DNA of 64,000 bases from Setophaga petechia (lineage: Eukaryota; Chordata; Aves; Passeriformes; Parulidae), in NCBI GenBank assembly GCA_024362935.1, contig JANCRA010000114.1, positions 1,116,001 to 1,180,000 on the forward strand, written 5' to 3'. Below are positions 19,048-29,335 of the stretch, one piece after another. How positions within the stretch are numbered: position 1 is the stretch's first letter; the number at the start of each line of letters is the position of its first letter. The notes beneath the pieces were generated by a model. That model was not told the DNA's origin. It saw only the letters and a list, made by a program, of their open reading frames with translations, and made no database searches. Both the position numbers and the translations under genes were made by a program.

Positions 19048-20604
19048 TGTTGTGGTGGTTTTGCATCATGGAAATTATGTTCTAAGAGAAGTTGCTAGAA
19101 GTTTCCTCCGTGTCTTACCAAAAGCCAATCAGTAATTAGCTTTGAGAATTGACAATCTGTTAAACTACTAAGGAAACTGTACACACCTCTGTGAAGACTC
19201 ATGTTAAAGTTGAGAAAGCCTGGGAGGGTCTCTTTCCCTTCTGGCTGGCACAGAGATATCAAGGCTGACCCGGCCCCCGTCTCAGCCAGGCCGGGCCGGG
19301 CGGCTCCTGCCGTGGGGCCGGGCCCCTTCGCAGGGACCCCGCCGGGCCCCATCGGCTGCCGGGCAGGGCAGGGGAGGCCGCGGGGCAGAGGCCGGGCCGG
19401 GCCATGGCTGCAGTTGGAAACATCTGGGCACTGCTGGGCCCTGCCCCACCGCCAGCCCGGGCCCGGCCAGGATCTGCCGGGCCCCAGGAGCAGCCCTGGG
19501 CCGGGCCGGCTCGACCAAGATTCTGCCACCCTAGGGGTTCAGCCGCAAGCCCCAGGCAGGGGGAGGAGAAGCCATCGGCCCCCGGCCGTGCTGCTGCTGT
19601 GCTCTGGCCTGGCTGCTGAGATCCTGGCCCTGCCCCAGCGCGGCCCATCCTGACACAGCCCCAGCGCAGCCGCTGCAGAAACCTCCATCGTAAAACAGCT
19701 CCGGCCACAAGCACTGAGCCCGGCCAGGGTCACGGAACCATCTGCAGGCCCTGGGTGAGATATGAACTCTTTCAGTGCTTCCATCCTCCCTACACTGAGA
19801 GAAAAGGACAAAGTGTAGGGACACAGAGGAGCAACATGAAGACACCGAGGTCAGTGAAGGAGAAGTTGAGTCCCAGATGGGAGGGATGAAGAGATGCATT
19901 GCTTTACAAGGGTCTGAAATCCTCTTGTAAAGCAATGGAGAAAGATGTAATTGATATATCAGACTCTCTTTTCTCCTGTAATGCACTGAGAAGTATGAGG
20001 AGAAGACTTGTTCAGCAAAGGCCTGCATGCTAAAGGAAGCAAATGTTGAAGTAGCTGTGATCCCATGAGATGTCTGAACAGAGAAAGTGAGAAGAGTGAT
20101 GCGACCCTGTGCCTCAGGGAGAGAAGAAGATCTCTGTTCCCAGAAATGAAGATGATTTCAGAAATTGATGAAGAGAACATTTACTGTTAAACAGCTCATC
20201 TTTAAACTAATACCCCATAAGCTGACATATCCCATCAACAAAGTAGAGGGAAAAGCTGTGAAGAAATGAGAAAGTCTGCACAATTGCATATTTTCTGGGT
20301 GGCTGTTATTCATGAAAATTGAGAGTGACGAGAGAACTGTTTTCTTATGGAGAAGTTTCCATATCATGAACGAGAGACACCTCTTCCTAAGTGAACTGAA
20401 GAAATTATTTTAGAGGTGGTAAACTGGCTGAAAATTCTAGGTTTTGTCTCTTTACATTGTCAGTAAAAATGAAAAGGTTGTAGGGAGAAGTGTTCTGAAA
20501 ATTTTGTTTTTATTACTCTTTCTTTAGTTGCTATTAATAAACTTTTCTTTATACCCTCTTAAAGTTTTGAGCCTGATTTGCCTTTCTCCTAATCCTATCT
20601 CACA
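19048..20604 (+). mobile_element. ERVL-like LTR, copy A (unmutated)
   Basis: TGTTGTGGTGGTTTTGC start; AATAAACTTTTCTTTATACC near 20536 and the CCTAATCCTATCTCACA end are typical of an avian ERVL-type LTR. The middle (about 19270-19700) is very GC-rich with CCGGGCCGGGC runs and can be read open in several frames for compositional reasons only. A relative in the same orientation lies at 43542-44933. Sequence to the right looks like the start of an internal region. No target duplication was found. Confidence 0.65.
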
Positions 20605-20959
20605 GCAGAAAATGAGTATGTATATTCTAGTGAGTGCACTGGTAATTAACCAACCCTGAACCCACCACAATAATTGCTGCATTCTCCAAGATATCTCAAA
20701 TTGATGAAGAAAAGCACTACAGAAATATTCCTGATGAACTGCACAAGAACAGAGAGAAATCAAGGCAGAGCCATGGTTTGTCAGGACTTGCTTGATACTA
20801 ATGAGCCCTTTGGTGCATTTGGAGCTGAGCCCTTGAACCTCAGGGTCTGAGAGGAGATTACACAAACTTTTTCAGCAGTCGTGGTCAGAGGAAACACCCA
20901 AAGTGTCTGCAGGCAAAAATGGGTCTAACCAAAGTCCATCCCCAACACAGGCTCCTCAT
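20605..20959 (+). mobile_element. Possible internal remnant of the ERVL-like element
   Basis: Follows the LTR directly. The first ~40 bases after the LTR end also follow copy B (44934 onward), which supports element sequence rather than host DNA. No retroviral protein domain is recognisable. Confidence 0.45.
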
Positions 20960-21425
20960 GGACTCCTTGGAGGAGAGAATTGGAGGCCAGGATGGCACAA
21001 AAACCTCACAAAGACTCAAGTGTGGAAAGGAAAATCCAAAGTACATTAAAAACCTTGAGTATCTCAGAGTATTAATGAGCCCCACTGAGTGTCAGTACAA
21101 AGCTCTCAAGGGACTCGTTAAAGAAGATAATTGGGGCCATGATTGCAAAACTTTTCATAAAGTCTATATCAAAAGGGAAACACCAAGTACCTTAAAAAAA
21201 CTGAAGCACCTTGAAGCATTAATGACCACACTGAGTGTTGTTACTGACAAAGCCTCTCTAGGGACTAATTACAGCAGATAATTGGAGGCCATGATTGCAC
21301 AAACCTCTCAGAGACTCCAAGGCAAAAGCCAAAGCCAAAGTCCTTTGAAAAACCTGCAGTCCCTGCAGGGAGCATTCAGGAGCCCCAGGGCCATTGCTGA
21401 GCAAGGCTCCCCAGGGACTCCTTCC
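20960..21425 (+). repeat. 151-153 bp tandem repeat, 3 units
   Basis: GGACT starts at 20960, 21111, 21262 and 21415 (periods 151, 151, 153). Each unit carries ATTGGAGGCCATGAT, a CTCANAGACTCAAG-like block and TTAATGA(G/C)C / CACTGAGTGT. It lies directly downstream of the ERVL-like sequence. Confidence 0.8.
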
Positions 21426-21429
21426 AGCA

Positions 21430-22500
21430 GATCCTTGAGGCCACTGGGATGTGGGCTAGGGGGGGATGCTGAGGGCAGGACAAGGGGCTGACAGTGCCCA
21501 GCCTGGCTGGGGCTGTGCCAGGAGGCCCCAGGGCCTCAGCACAAGGTGTCTCCTCACAGCCCTTGGTGGCACAGACCCTGCTGTGGCCCAGGGCACCAAG
21601 ACTTGGCTTCTCTTTGTCCCCACCTGTCATCACTGCCTGCAGTTCTCTGCTCTGCCTGGGGCCTGGGGACACTTTCTCAGTCGTGTTGCTCAGTGGGACC
21701 CATTAAAAGTCCAAGAAACTTTGGAGTTGGATTCTGCCTTGGAGTTCTGCAGAGGTTTCTTCAGCTGCCTCTCAGGAACCTGAGCACAAAACCCCAGAGG
21801 CTCATTAAAGTCCTTGTGCTGTGTCTGTGCTGCTGAGCTGGGCTGGGCTCCTGGCACACAGGCAGCTCCTGGTAAGCAAGAAGAGCTTCAAAAGCACATT
21901 TCTCTTGGTGAGCAGCTCTTCTGCCAGCCCAGCAGGGCTGGGGCACTGCCTGCAGCCAGCCCGGGCACAGCACAGAGGCACAGAGAGCTTCAATCAGTCA
22001 GGGCTGGGAAGGTGCTGAGAAGTGCCTGGGGCACAATCACTGCCAGCCCTTGGCACAGGAACCTCTGGCTGCAGGACAATGCAGCTGCAGCTCCTGCAGT
22101 GATCTCCTAAAGCTGGAACATGCCAATGCCTGCAGAGCCTGTGAGTACATTCTCTGATTGTCTCTTGTGCAGAGCAGCCAGGGGTGCCCAGGGCTGTCCT
22201 GCAGAGCAGGGTCCTGCAGCCCAGGGCACTGTGCTGGGGCAGGGACTCTGCTGCCTGCCAGGGACAGCTCTCAGCCAGCCCTGGCAGCTGCTCCAGCACT
22301 GGGGGACAAGGTCTGGGTGGGAGGAGACAGCTGGTCAGGCTTGGGAGTGTTCTCCTTGTGTGGGGAGGGTGCTGCATTGGTCAAGACTGCTCCCAGCATG
22401 ACATTAAACTAAAGAACATTTCCAAGTAGATTATACAGGGGGCACAGCAAGGCATAAGGGAAAATCCTGCTTTTTTAATCTACTGCTCTGGGTTGTCATG
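21430..22500 (+). other. OR-cassette upstream segment
   Basis: Contains CCCCACCTGTCATCACTGCC (about 21618) and the block GCTCATTAAAGTCCTTGTGC (about 21798), which recur near 31.7, 38.85 and 53.1-53.3 kb, the last in reverse. It is therefore a duplicated segment that travels with and without OR genes. No exon is recognised; the first part of an olfactory-receptor 5' UTR could lie here. Confidence 0.55.
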
Positions 22501-22930
22501 ATGGGAAATCATGCACAGATATTCATCTCTCCTTTCAGGTCAAGAAGAAATAAAACATTTTCTATTAGATCTGAATAAACACAGTAGTGACAGAAATCAG
22601 CACAGGGCTCCTTACAGACAGCATCAGTGTCACTTTTCTAGCCATCAGAGACTGCAGAGCCAGAGCTGCCCCTGGGCAGTGCCTAAACTGGGAGGGATCT
22701 GCAGGGCAGAGCTATGCCCCTGGGCTGGGCTGGGCTCTTGCAGCACTGGCAGGGCCCAGCCCTGGGCACAGGGAAGCAGCTGCTGGCAGGGACAGCCTCA
22801 GGCAGCAGAGCCCTGGGCAGGCAGTGGGGGGAAAGTGACCCCAGGCTGTGCTGGGATATTTCAAGTCCTCTCCAAACACAACTATTCCATGGTTACTTTC
22901 TTTACAGATCCCCATGCCAAGGCACAGCAA

Positions 22931-23863
22931 ATGTCCAACAGCAGCTCCATCAGGCACTTCCTCCTGCTGGCATTGGCAGACACGCGGCAGCTGCAGCTCC
23001 TGCACTTCTGCCTCTTGCTGGGCATCTCCCTGGCTGCCCTCCTGGGCAACGGCCTCATCATCAGTGCCGTAGCCTGCGGCCACCACCTGCACACGCCCAT
23101 GTTCTTCTTCCTGCTCAACCTGGCCCTCAGCGACCTGGGCTCCATCTGCACCACTGTCCCCAAAGCCATGCACAATTCCCTCTGGGACACCAGGAACATC
23201 TCCTACTCAGCATGTGCTGCACAGCTCTTTTTCTTTCTGTTCTTCATTGGAGCTGCCTACTATCACCTGACCATCATGTGCTATGACCGCTACGTGTCCA
23301 TCTGCAAACCCCTGCACTACGGGACCCTCCTGGGCAGCAGAGCTTGTGCCCACATGGCAGCAGCTGCCTGGGCCAGTGCCTTTCTCAATGCTCTCATGCA
23401 CACAGCCAATACATTTTCCCTGCCCCTGTGCCATGGCAATGCCCTGGGCCAGTTCTTCTGTGAGGTACCCCAGATTCTCAAGCTCTCCTGCTCCAAATAC
23501 TACATCAGGGAACTGGGGCTTCTTTCTTTTACTGCCAGTTTATCATCATGTTGTTTTGTGTTCATTGTTTTCTCCTATGTGCAGATCTTCAGGGCTGTGC
23601 TGAGGATCCCCTCTGAGCAGGGACGACACAAAGCCTTTTCCACCTGCCTCCCTCACCTGTCTGTGGTCACCCTGTTCATCAGTACTATCATATTTGCTCA
23701 CCTGAAGCCCCCCTCCTTGTCCTCCCTATCCCTGGATCTGGCCCTGTCAGTTCTGTACTCAGTGGTGCCTCCAGCCCTGAACCCCTTCATCTACAGCCTG
23801 AGGAACCAGGAGCTCAAGGCTGCTGTGAGGAGACTGATGACTGGATGGTTTCAGAAACATTAA
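22931..23863 (+). CDS. OR1: olfactory receptor, OR14-like, intact
   Basis: Seven-transmembrane odorant receptor (class A GPCR) of 310 aa, the normal length for the family, in a single coding exon. The start at 22931 is chosen because MSNSSS carries the usual N-terminal glycosylation site (N3) and matches OR2 exactly; the frame is open further upstream but that part is not receptor-like, and a TTTACAG acceptor ends at 22907. Visible hallmarks: GN in TM1 (39-40), PMFFFLLNLALSD in TM2 (from 56), MCYDRYVSICKPLHY at the end of TM3 (116-130), KAFSTCLPHL in TM6 (234-243) and PALNPFIYSLRN in TM7 (281-292). No stop or frameshift. It would signal through the olfactory G protein in sensory cilia; the ligand cannot be predicted. 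Assignment to the avian-expanded OR14 (gamma-c) group is by overall resemblance. Confidence 0.92.
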   Translation: MSNSSSIRHFLLLALADTRQLQLLHFCLLLGISLAALLGNGLIISAVACGHHLHTPMFFFLLNLALSDLGSICTTVPKAMHNSLWDTRNISYSACAAQLFFFLFFIGAAYYHLTIMCYDRYVSICKPLHYGTLLGSRACAHMAAAAWASAFLNALMHTANTFSLPLCHGNALGQFFCEVPQILKLSCSKYYIRELGLLSFTASLSSCCFVFIVFSYVQIFRAVLRIPSEQGRHKAFSTCLPHLSVVTLFISTIIFAHLKPPSLSSLSLDLALSVLYSVVPPALNPFIYSLRNQELKAAVRRLMTGWFQKH

Positions 23864-24190
23864 ACTCCTGGCAAATTTCTGCAAATCACTTGTAATAAAA
23901 ATAATTTTTGATACTTCTTGTTGATTTGGATGTAGGGTCTTTTTTCCCTTGTTTTAGTATTCATACTATCTACAAATAAATGTCACTGTTAGTGCCATTT
24001 CTCATTTTGTTTCTCTCCACCTTCCCTGTGGCTACAGATTGTGTCAATGAGGGACTGCACTCTTTGTGGCTTCAAAGAAACTAAAGGCTCTCCCAGCAGA
24101 GTTTTCTGCAGAGATGCCCTTCTGTTGCCTTCTCTGGAGCTGCAGCAGCAATGTCTGTATGCAGAACTGGGGCAGATCAGTGCTGGCCCA
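23864..24190 (+). other. OR1 3' flank, shared with OR3
   Basis: The flank, including AATAAAAATAATTTTTGAT just after the stop and the block GTTTTCTGCAGAGATGCCCTT (about 24101), is found in reverse at 49262-49564 beside OR3. The duplicated unit is therefore larger than the coding exon. AATAAA at 23895-23900 is a candidate polyA signal. Confidence 0.7.
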
Positions 24191-25437
24191 GCAGCTGTGC
24201 CCAGCAGCAGCAGCAGCACTTGGTGTTGCCAGTGCTGCTGCCGTGGCCCTGCCCCGCTGCCCTGGTGGCCCTGGTGTTGCTGCAGGGCCTGAGTGCTCTC
24301 GGGGCCGGGCACAGCCCTGGGGGTGGCAGTGCCGGGGCTGCAGCAGGGACAGGCCATGGGCACTGCTGGGGCAGCGCTGCTGCCTCAGGCCAGGCCCTGG
24401 GGGCTCCAGGCTCCTTGCCCAGGCTCTCTCAAGAACACGGCCAGGGCAATGCTCAGCACAGAAAAGCCCCGTGAGCAGCCCCAGGCTGGCCGTGGGCAGG
24501 CTGGGGGCAAACAGCATGGCTGGGGCTCTGCAAGGGCCCTGGGGCAGACGGGAAGGAGCAGCAGAGCAGGGGCTGATCCATCCCCAGGGCGCTGCACAGC
24601 CCAGGGCAGCGTCCCAGAGCGTCCTGATGGAGCTGCCAACAACATCCCCCCTCTGCAGCCCTGGCCTCTGCCCCAGCTCACACAGGTGCCCCATCCTTGC
24701 AGGCACAGACACGGCAGCACTGGCTCAGCAGCCCCTGTTTGCATTGCACACAGCAGGCGGGAGCACCGCCATCCTGTTGGAGTGGGGACATGAACCTGAG
24801 GGAGCACAAATGCCATCAGCCCCTGGGGCCAGCAAGGGCTGGGGGACACCAGGGAAAGCACTCAGCTTTGTCCTGGCCTCTGCACTCAGCCAGAAAGTTT
24901 GTTCCCATCAGCTGGGACTTTGCTGTCCCACTGCAGACGCTGTTGCTCAGAGCCAGGGCTGCCTGGCAGCCACCCCCAAACTGCCCTCAGCATTTCCTTG
25001 GCTTCACCTTTTCTTTCTTTACTCTTACTGATACAAATTTCTTCCCATTGCCCAGGTCTGCCCCCTCCCCTGCAAACAGCCCATCCCTGTTTGCCCTTTC
25101 CTCTCTGGCCCCACTCCCCATTGCACTTCCTGACTTGGCACCATGGGAACGTCCCTTGGGCAGCAGGATCATCCTACAAGTGCTGCAGGAATTGTCTGCA
25201 GGCTCCTGCAGTGCCTGCTGCTGCTCCCTTGCCAGAGGCACCCCAGGCCAGGGGGGCCCATCTGGGCTGCTGTGTCTGCCTCTGGGGCTCCCTGTTCTGG
25301 GCAATGAGGAGGAGCTGCAGAGGCTCTGCAGGACTGACAGGATGGGCTTTGGGGCTGGCAGGAGAAGCTGAGGGACCTGGGCTGCTGGAGCTGCTGAAGA
25401 GGAGGCTCAGGACTCATCCAGAATCTGTTGCAAGGGT
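24191..25437. other. GC-rich intergenic DNA, no gene recognised
   Basis: Rich in CAGCAG, GCTGCTG and CCCTGGG words. Long open frames occur on both strands (up to 321 codons) but have low-complexity Ala/Gly/Pro/Ser/Leu translations without domain, splice context or paralog, so they are not called. Confidence 0.6.
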
Positions 25438-25925
25438 GGTTTCAGAGAATCCCAGAATCAGCAGAGTTGGAAAAGACCTTGGAGATCATGAAGCTCCCTC
25501 AGCCACTCCTCACAGGACTTGTGCTCCAGACCCCTCCCCAGCCTTGTTGCCCTTCTCTGGACATGCTCCAGCCCCTCCATGTCCTTCCTAAGTTGGGGGC
25601 CCAGAACTGGACACAGCACTCGCGGTGCTGCCCAACAAGTGCTGAGCACAGGGGAAGAATCACTGCCCTGCTCCTGCTGGCCACACCATTCCTGATCCCG
25701 GCCAGGAGCCATTGGCCTCCTTGCCCACCTGGGCACACTGCTGCCTCATGTCCAGCCTGCTGTCCATCAGTCCCTGCAGGTCCCTTTCTGCCTGGCTGCT
25801 CTCCAGCCACTCTGTCCCCAGCCTGTAGTGCTGCAGGGGTTGTTGTGACCAAAGTGCAGGACCCGGCACTTGGACTTGTTAAACCTGACCTTGTTGGATT
25901 TAGGCCCTGGATCCAACCTCTCCCC
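25438..25925 (-). mobile_element. CR1 LINE fragment (-)
   Basis: Read on the minus strand it carries CR1 3'-region hallmarks: AACAAGGTCAGGTTTAACAA, CAGGTCCCTGCAGGGAC-like blocks, GAAGGGCAACAAGGCTGG and, at the left end, the ATTCTGGGATTCTCTGAA tail. Some internal parts of a full CR1 are missing. The same region of CR1 occurs on the + strand at 48970-49210. Confidence 0.85.
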
Positions 25926-26555
25926 GACAGTTTGGTGTCACCACGGGTCCATGAGGCCCCAGAGTGTCCCAATGGTCTCTATGATTCCATGAGGCCTGCC
26001 AGTGTCACAATGTCCCTTTGGTTTCATGGGACCACTTGGTGTCACAAAGAGCCTTGGATCCTTTGGTCCTGCAGTGTCACAATGGCCCTTGGTCCCCCAA
26101 GGCCCTGCAGTGTCACAATGGATCCTTGGTTCCATGAGGTCTGGCAGTGCAGCAATGCTCTCCATGCTTCCGCAGTGTCACTATGGCCCCTTGGTCCCAA
26201 GGGCCACCACGGTGTCAAACATTCCAGGAGTCCCTGAGGAGCAGCCCTGGCCCCTTGGTTCCATGGGACCCTGCAGTGTCACAATGGTCCCGTCATGACA
26301 CCAAGTCCTGCTCTGTCACAATGCTCTGCATGGTTCCACCAGGCCCTGCAGGGTCACAGTGGCCTCTGTGGTTCCACCAGGACCCAGACTGTCACCATGG
26401 ACTTTTTTGCTTCCATTTAGCCCCACAGTGTCACAATGACCCCTTGGCTCTGTGCTGCCATGTCGTACACAATGTCACCATGGTCCTCTTAGTGCCACCA
26501 GGCCCCGCAGTGTCACAATGGCCCCTTGCTTCCCCAGGGCCCTGCAGTGTCACAA
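25926..26555 (-). repeat. R40 minisatellite (-)
   Basis: About fifteen ~40-bp units in reverse orientation (GTGTCACAATGG, CCCTTGGTTCCATG, AGGCCCTGCA). It is flanked on both sides by CR1 sequence of the same orientation. Confidence 0.85.
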
Positions 26556-27140
26556 TCATCACAGAATCAACCAGGCTGGAAAAGACCTTGGAGAGCATCA
26601 TGTTCAACCTGGGACCCAACACCACCTTGTCACCCAGACCATGGCACTCAGTGCCACATCCAGTCTTTCCTTAAACACTTCCGGGGACATTGACTCACCC
26701 ACCTCCCTGAGCAGCCCATTCAAATGCCCAATCACCTTTACTGTGAAGAATATTCCTTATGTCCAGCCTAAATGTCCCCTGGTGCAGCTGAAGGGTGTGT
26801 CCTCTTGTTCAGTCACTGTTCCCTGGGGAGAAGAGCCTGACCCCCACCTGGCTGCACCCTCCTGTCAGGTATTTTTAGAGAGTGATGAGGTCTCCCCTGA
26901 GCCTCCTCTTCTCCAGGATAAACAACCCCAGCTCTCTCAGCCACTCCTCTCAGGACTTGTGTTCCAGACCCCTCACCAGCCTTGTTGCCCTTCTCTGGAC
27001 ACGCTCCAGCCCCTCCATGTCCTTCCTAAATTGGGGGCCCCAGAACTCGAGGTGCTGCTGTAGCAGTGCTGAGCACAGGGGAAGAATCACTGCCCTGCTG
27101 CTGCTGACCACACCATTTCTGATTCATAGGAGTGCCAGGG
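26556..27140 (-). mobile_element. CR1 LINE 3' fragment (-)
   Basis: Starts TCACAGAATCAACCAGGCTG, the reverse complement of a CR1 tail, and continues through CR1 3'-end blocks including AGCCCCTCCATGTCCTTCC and GAGTGATGAGGTCTCCCCTG. It is 5'-truncated and without coding capacity. Confidence 0.88.
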
Positions 27141-28379
27141 GTTGGATGAGGGAAATGGTGGGGAGGGGGTGATGACAAAGTGTTATTGATTGTCAGCCGT
27201 GAAGGGTCTTGGTTTTCATATTTATTAAGACTGCATTAGAAGGTGTTGGGGGTCAATATCAATTGGACATTGCTGAAATCAATCTATAAACAAGAATAGA
27301 AAACAGGAAAAAACAGTTGACTTTGCATTGTTTCCAAAACAATATATTCACTTTGAGTTAACTTCTGAAGTCTGACTAATTATCCATAGAAGAATTGAAA
27401 AATTAAATTATTTCCAGGTGCTTGTCTTTTTCAGGTGTTTTGAACAAATGTTTATGAAATTTTTTCTGTCAATTTCTGAACGGAAATGCTCAAGAAAGAA
27501 GAGGCCTCTGGAGGAGCAAAATTCATCAGTAGCCTCCAAGCAGCTGAGGATCCATCCCTATCAGAGCAGCAATGAACAGAAATGGGCACAGCTTTGTGGC
27601 TGCCCCAGCTTTGGCATGGGCCCGGGGCCTGGAGCAGGAGCAGCTCTTGAGGGCCCAAGGCCGGGGCTCTTGTGCTGCCCTGGGCAGATGGGATGGCAGC
27701 AGGGGCTGCAGAGCTCTCAGCACCTCAGCCCCAGGGGAGCAGGGCAGCCAGGGAACCTCCTTTGGCCTTGGCCAAGCACCTTCCCCCATGGCTGGGGCTG
27801 AGTCCTGTGGCAGCTGCAGCTGCTGCTGTGGCCTTGGCAGGGGCTGAGGCCGTGGGGCCAGTGGGCAGAGCAGCCTGGGCTGAGCAGAGCTGTGGGGCCA
27901 GAGCCGGCTGGGCTGGGCTGGGGAGAGGCCCTTGGTGCTGGCCAGAGCTCAGGGCAGCTGGCAGAGCTTGCAGGGAGCTGGGCTGGGCTCAGAGAGCTGG
28001 CCCAGAAACCATCAGTGTCCATCTCAGCCTGGCTGAGCTTGCAGGGGCCAAGAAGAGCACCCCAGGGTCTAAAAGTTCTCTGTGTAGGAGCTGAGCTTTT
28101 CACCCCCTGAGCTCTCCCAAGTGCTGGGGCTGCACCTCCAGCTCCAGAGGAGATGTGACAGATGGGAGCAGAGACAAATAATTCCTGCTGGATTGTTTCT
28201 TGTGTTTCCTCATACAGGTGACCTGGAGTCATATGCAGATCAGGAATTTGTGTCAGATAACACTGGTAGAGTGATAAGAAGAATATTTTTTACCTGAAAA
28301 TAATATTTCATGTATAATACACAATGGGAAAAAAGACACATATGAGCAGAAGAGCATCTGAGTTTTTCCGAGGATGAGA
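27141..28379. other. No gene recognised
   Basis: AT-rich to about 27500, then GC-rich, with low-complexity open frames on both strands that have no domain or splice structure. Possibly flanking sequence of a lost OR unit: words such as CATTTTTTACCTG and CTGCAGAG are scattered here, but no paired copy was confirmed. Confidence 0.4.
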
Positions 28380-28715
28380 GACTCATTGATGTCCCAGCAG
28401 TCAAACCTGTTCAAATATTTTCCTCAGAGCTTCCTTGAGATGAGAGGTGGCCACCAGAGGTCAAGGCCAGCCAGAGCTCTCTGTCCTGGCAGCTTTTGTC
28501 TGGGAGAACCCTTGCATACTGGGAATTTTTCAGGGGGAGTATCAGTTTTGGCGCTGGGCACCTGGAAAGACGGATCATTCTTTTCCATAAGAAGGAAAGC
28601 ACAGGGCCCCAGTGCTCTTGGGGCTGATGAGAGGCAGACCTCAGCATTCCAAGATCAGCTGGATCTGTCAGGTGTCCCCTGGCAGGCCAAACCAGCCAGA
28701 CCTGTTCCATGTTCT
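28380..28715 (-). repeat. R180 tandem repeat (-)
   Basis: About 1.5 reverse units (CCAGCCAGACCTGT, TTTTGTCTGGGAG, CATATTGGGAA-like, CTTTTCCATAAGAAGGAAAG). It ends in CCAGACCTGTTCCATGTTC, the inverted R40-R180 linker. Confidence 0.8.
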
Positions 28716-28815
28716 TTTGGTGCTCTGCAGTGTCACAATGTTCGCCTTGCTTTTGAAGTGTCACAATGGCCCCGTGCTTCCATGAGGCCCTGAAGTGTCA
28801 CCATAGTTCCACAGA
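28716..28815 (-). repeat. R40 minisatellite (-), short block
   Basis: Two to three reverse units (GCAGTGTCACAATG, GAAGTGTCACAATGGCCCC) between two R180 blocks. Confidence 0.75.
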
Positions 28816-29335
28816 AAGGAAAGCATGGATCCCCAGGGTTTCAGGGGATGATAAATGGCAGTCACCAGGGTGCAAAGCCAGAAAGATCTGTTTGTCCTGG
28901 CAGCTTTCATCTGGGAGCAACAGATTGAATATCTTGGGTTCTGTATCTCTGTTTTACAGAATTTTGGGGGCAGAATCCTGGTTTCAGCCCATGAGTGTCC
29001 GGATGAGATGGCCAGTTCTTTCCCATAGGAGAGAAAAGCACAGAGCCCCGGTGTTTCCAGGGCAGATTAGAGACAGCCTCCAGAGGCCAAGGTGAGCCAG
29101 GCCTGTCTGTCCTGGCACCTTTTGTCTGGGAGGTACCCTTGCATATAGGGAATTTCAGGGGAAAAGTACCAGTTTTGGCCATGGGTGCCTGGGCAGGAGA
29201 GATGGCTTTTTTCCATAGAAGGGAAACCCCAGGGCCCCACTGTTTCAGGAACAGATGAGAACAGACCCTCAACATGTTGAGGACAGTTGAGCCAGTCAGC
29301 CCAAGACAACCAGACCTATTACCTGTTCCCTTGAA
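28816..29335 (-). repeat. R180 tandem repeat (-), second block
   Basis: About three reverse units, ending in a divergent form of the linker (CCAGACCTATTACCTGTTCC) before the next R40 array. Confidence 0.8.

Noticed and set aside
19201..19714. Open frames up to 151 codons in the GC-rich middle of ERVL-like copy A
   Set aside because: Copy B has the same region edited and broken, and no retroviral or cellular domain is visible.
22511..22930. N-terminal extension of OR1 to 450 residues
   Set aside because: The added 140 residues are not receptor-like, OR2 has no equivalent, and a splice acceptor lies at 22907.
22712..23434. Antisense and out-of-phase frames of 75-190 codons across OR1
   Set aside because: Shadows of the receptor gene caused by its GC-rich codon use; OR2 shows the same shadows.
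24066..25031. A 321-codon open frame downstream of OR1, plus antisense frames of similar length
   Set aside because: GC-rich low-complexity translation on both strands, no domain, no paralog in the OR3 flank beyond 24190, no splice context.
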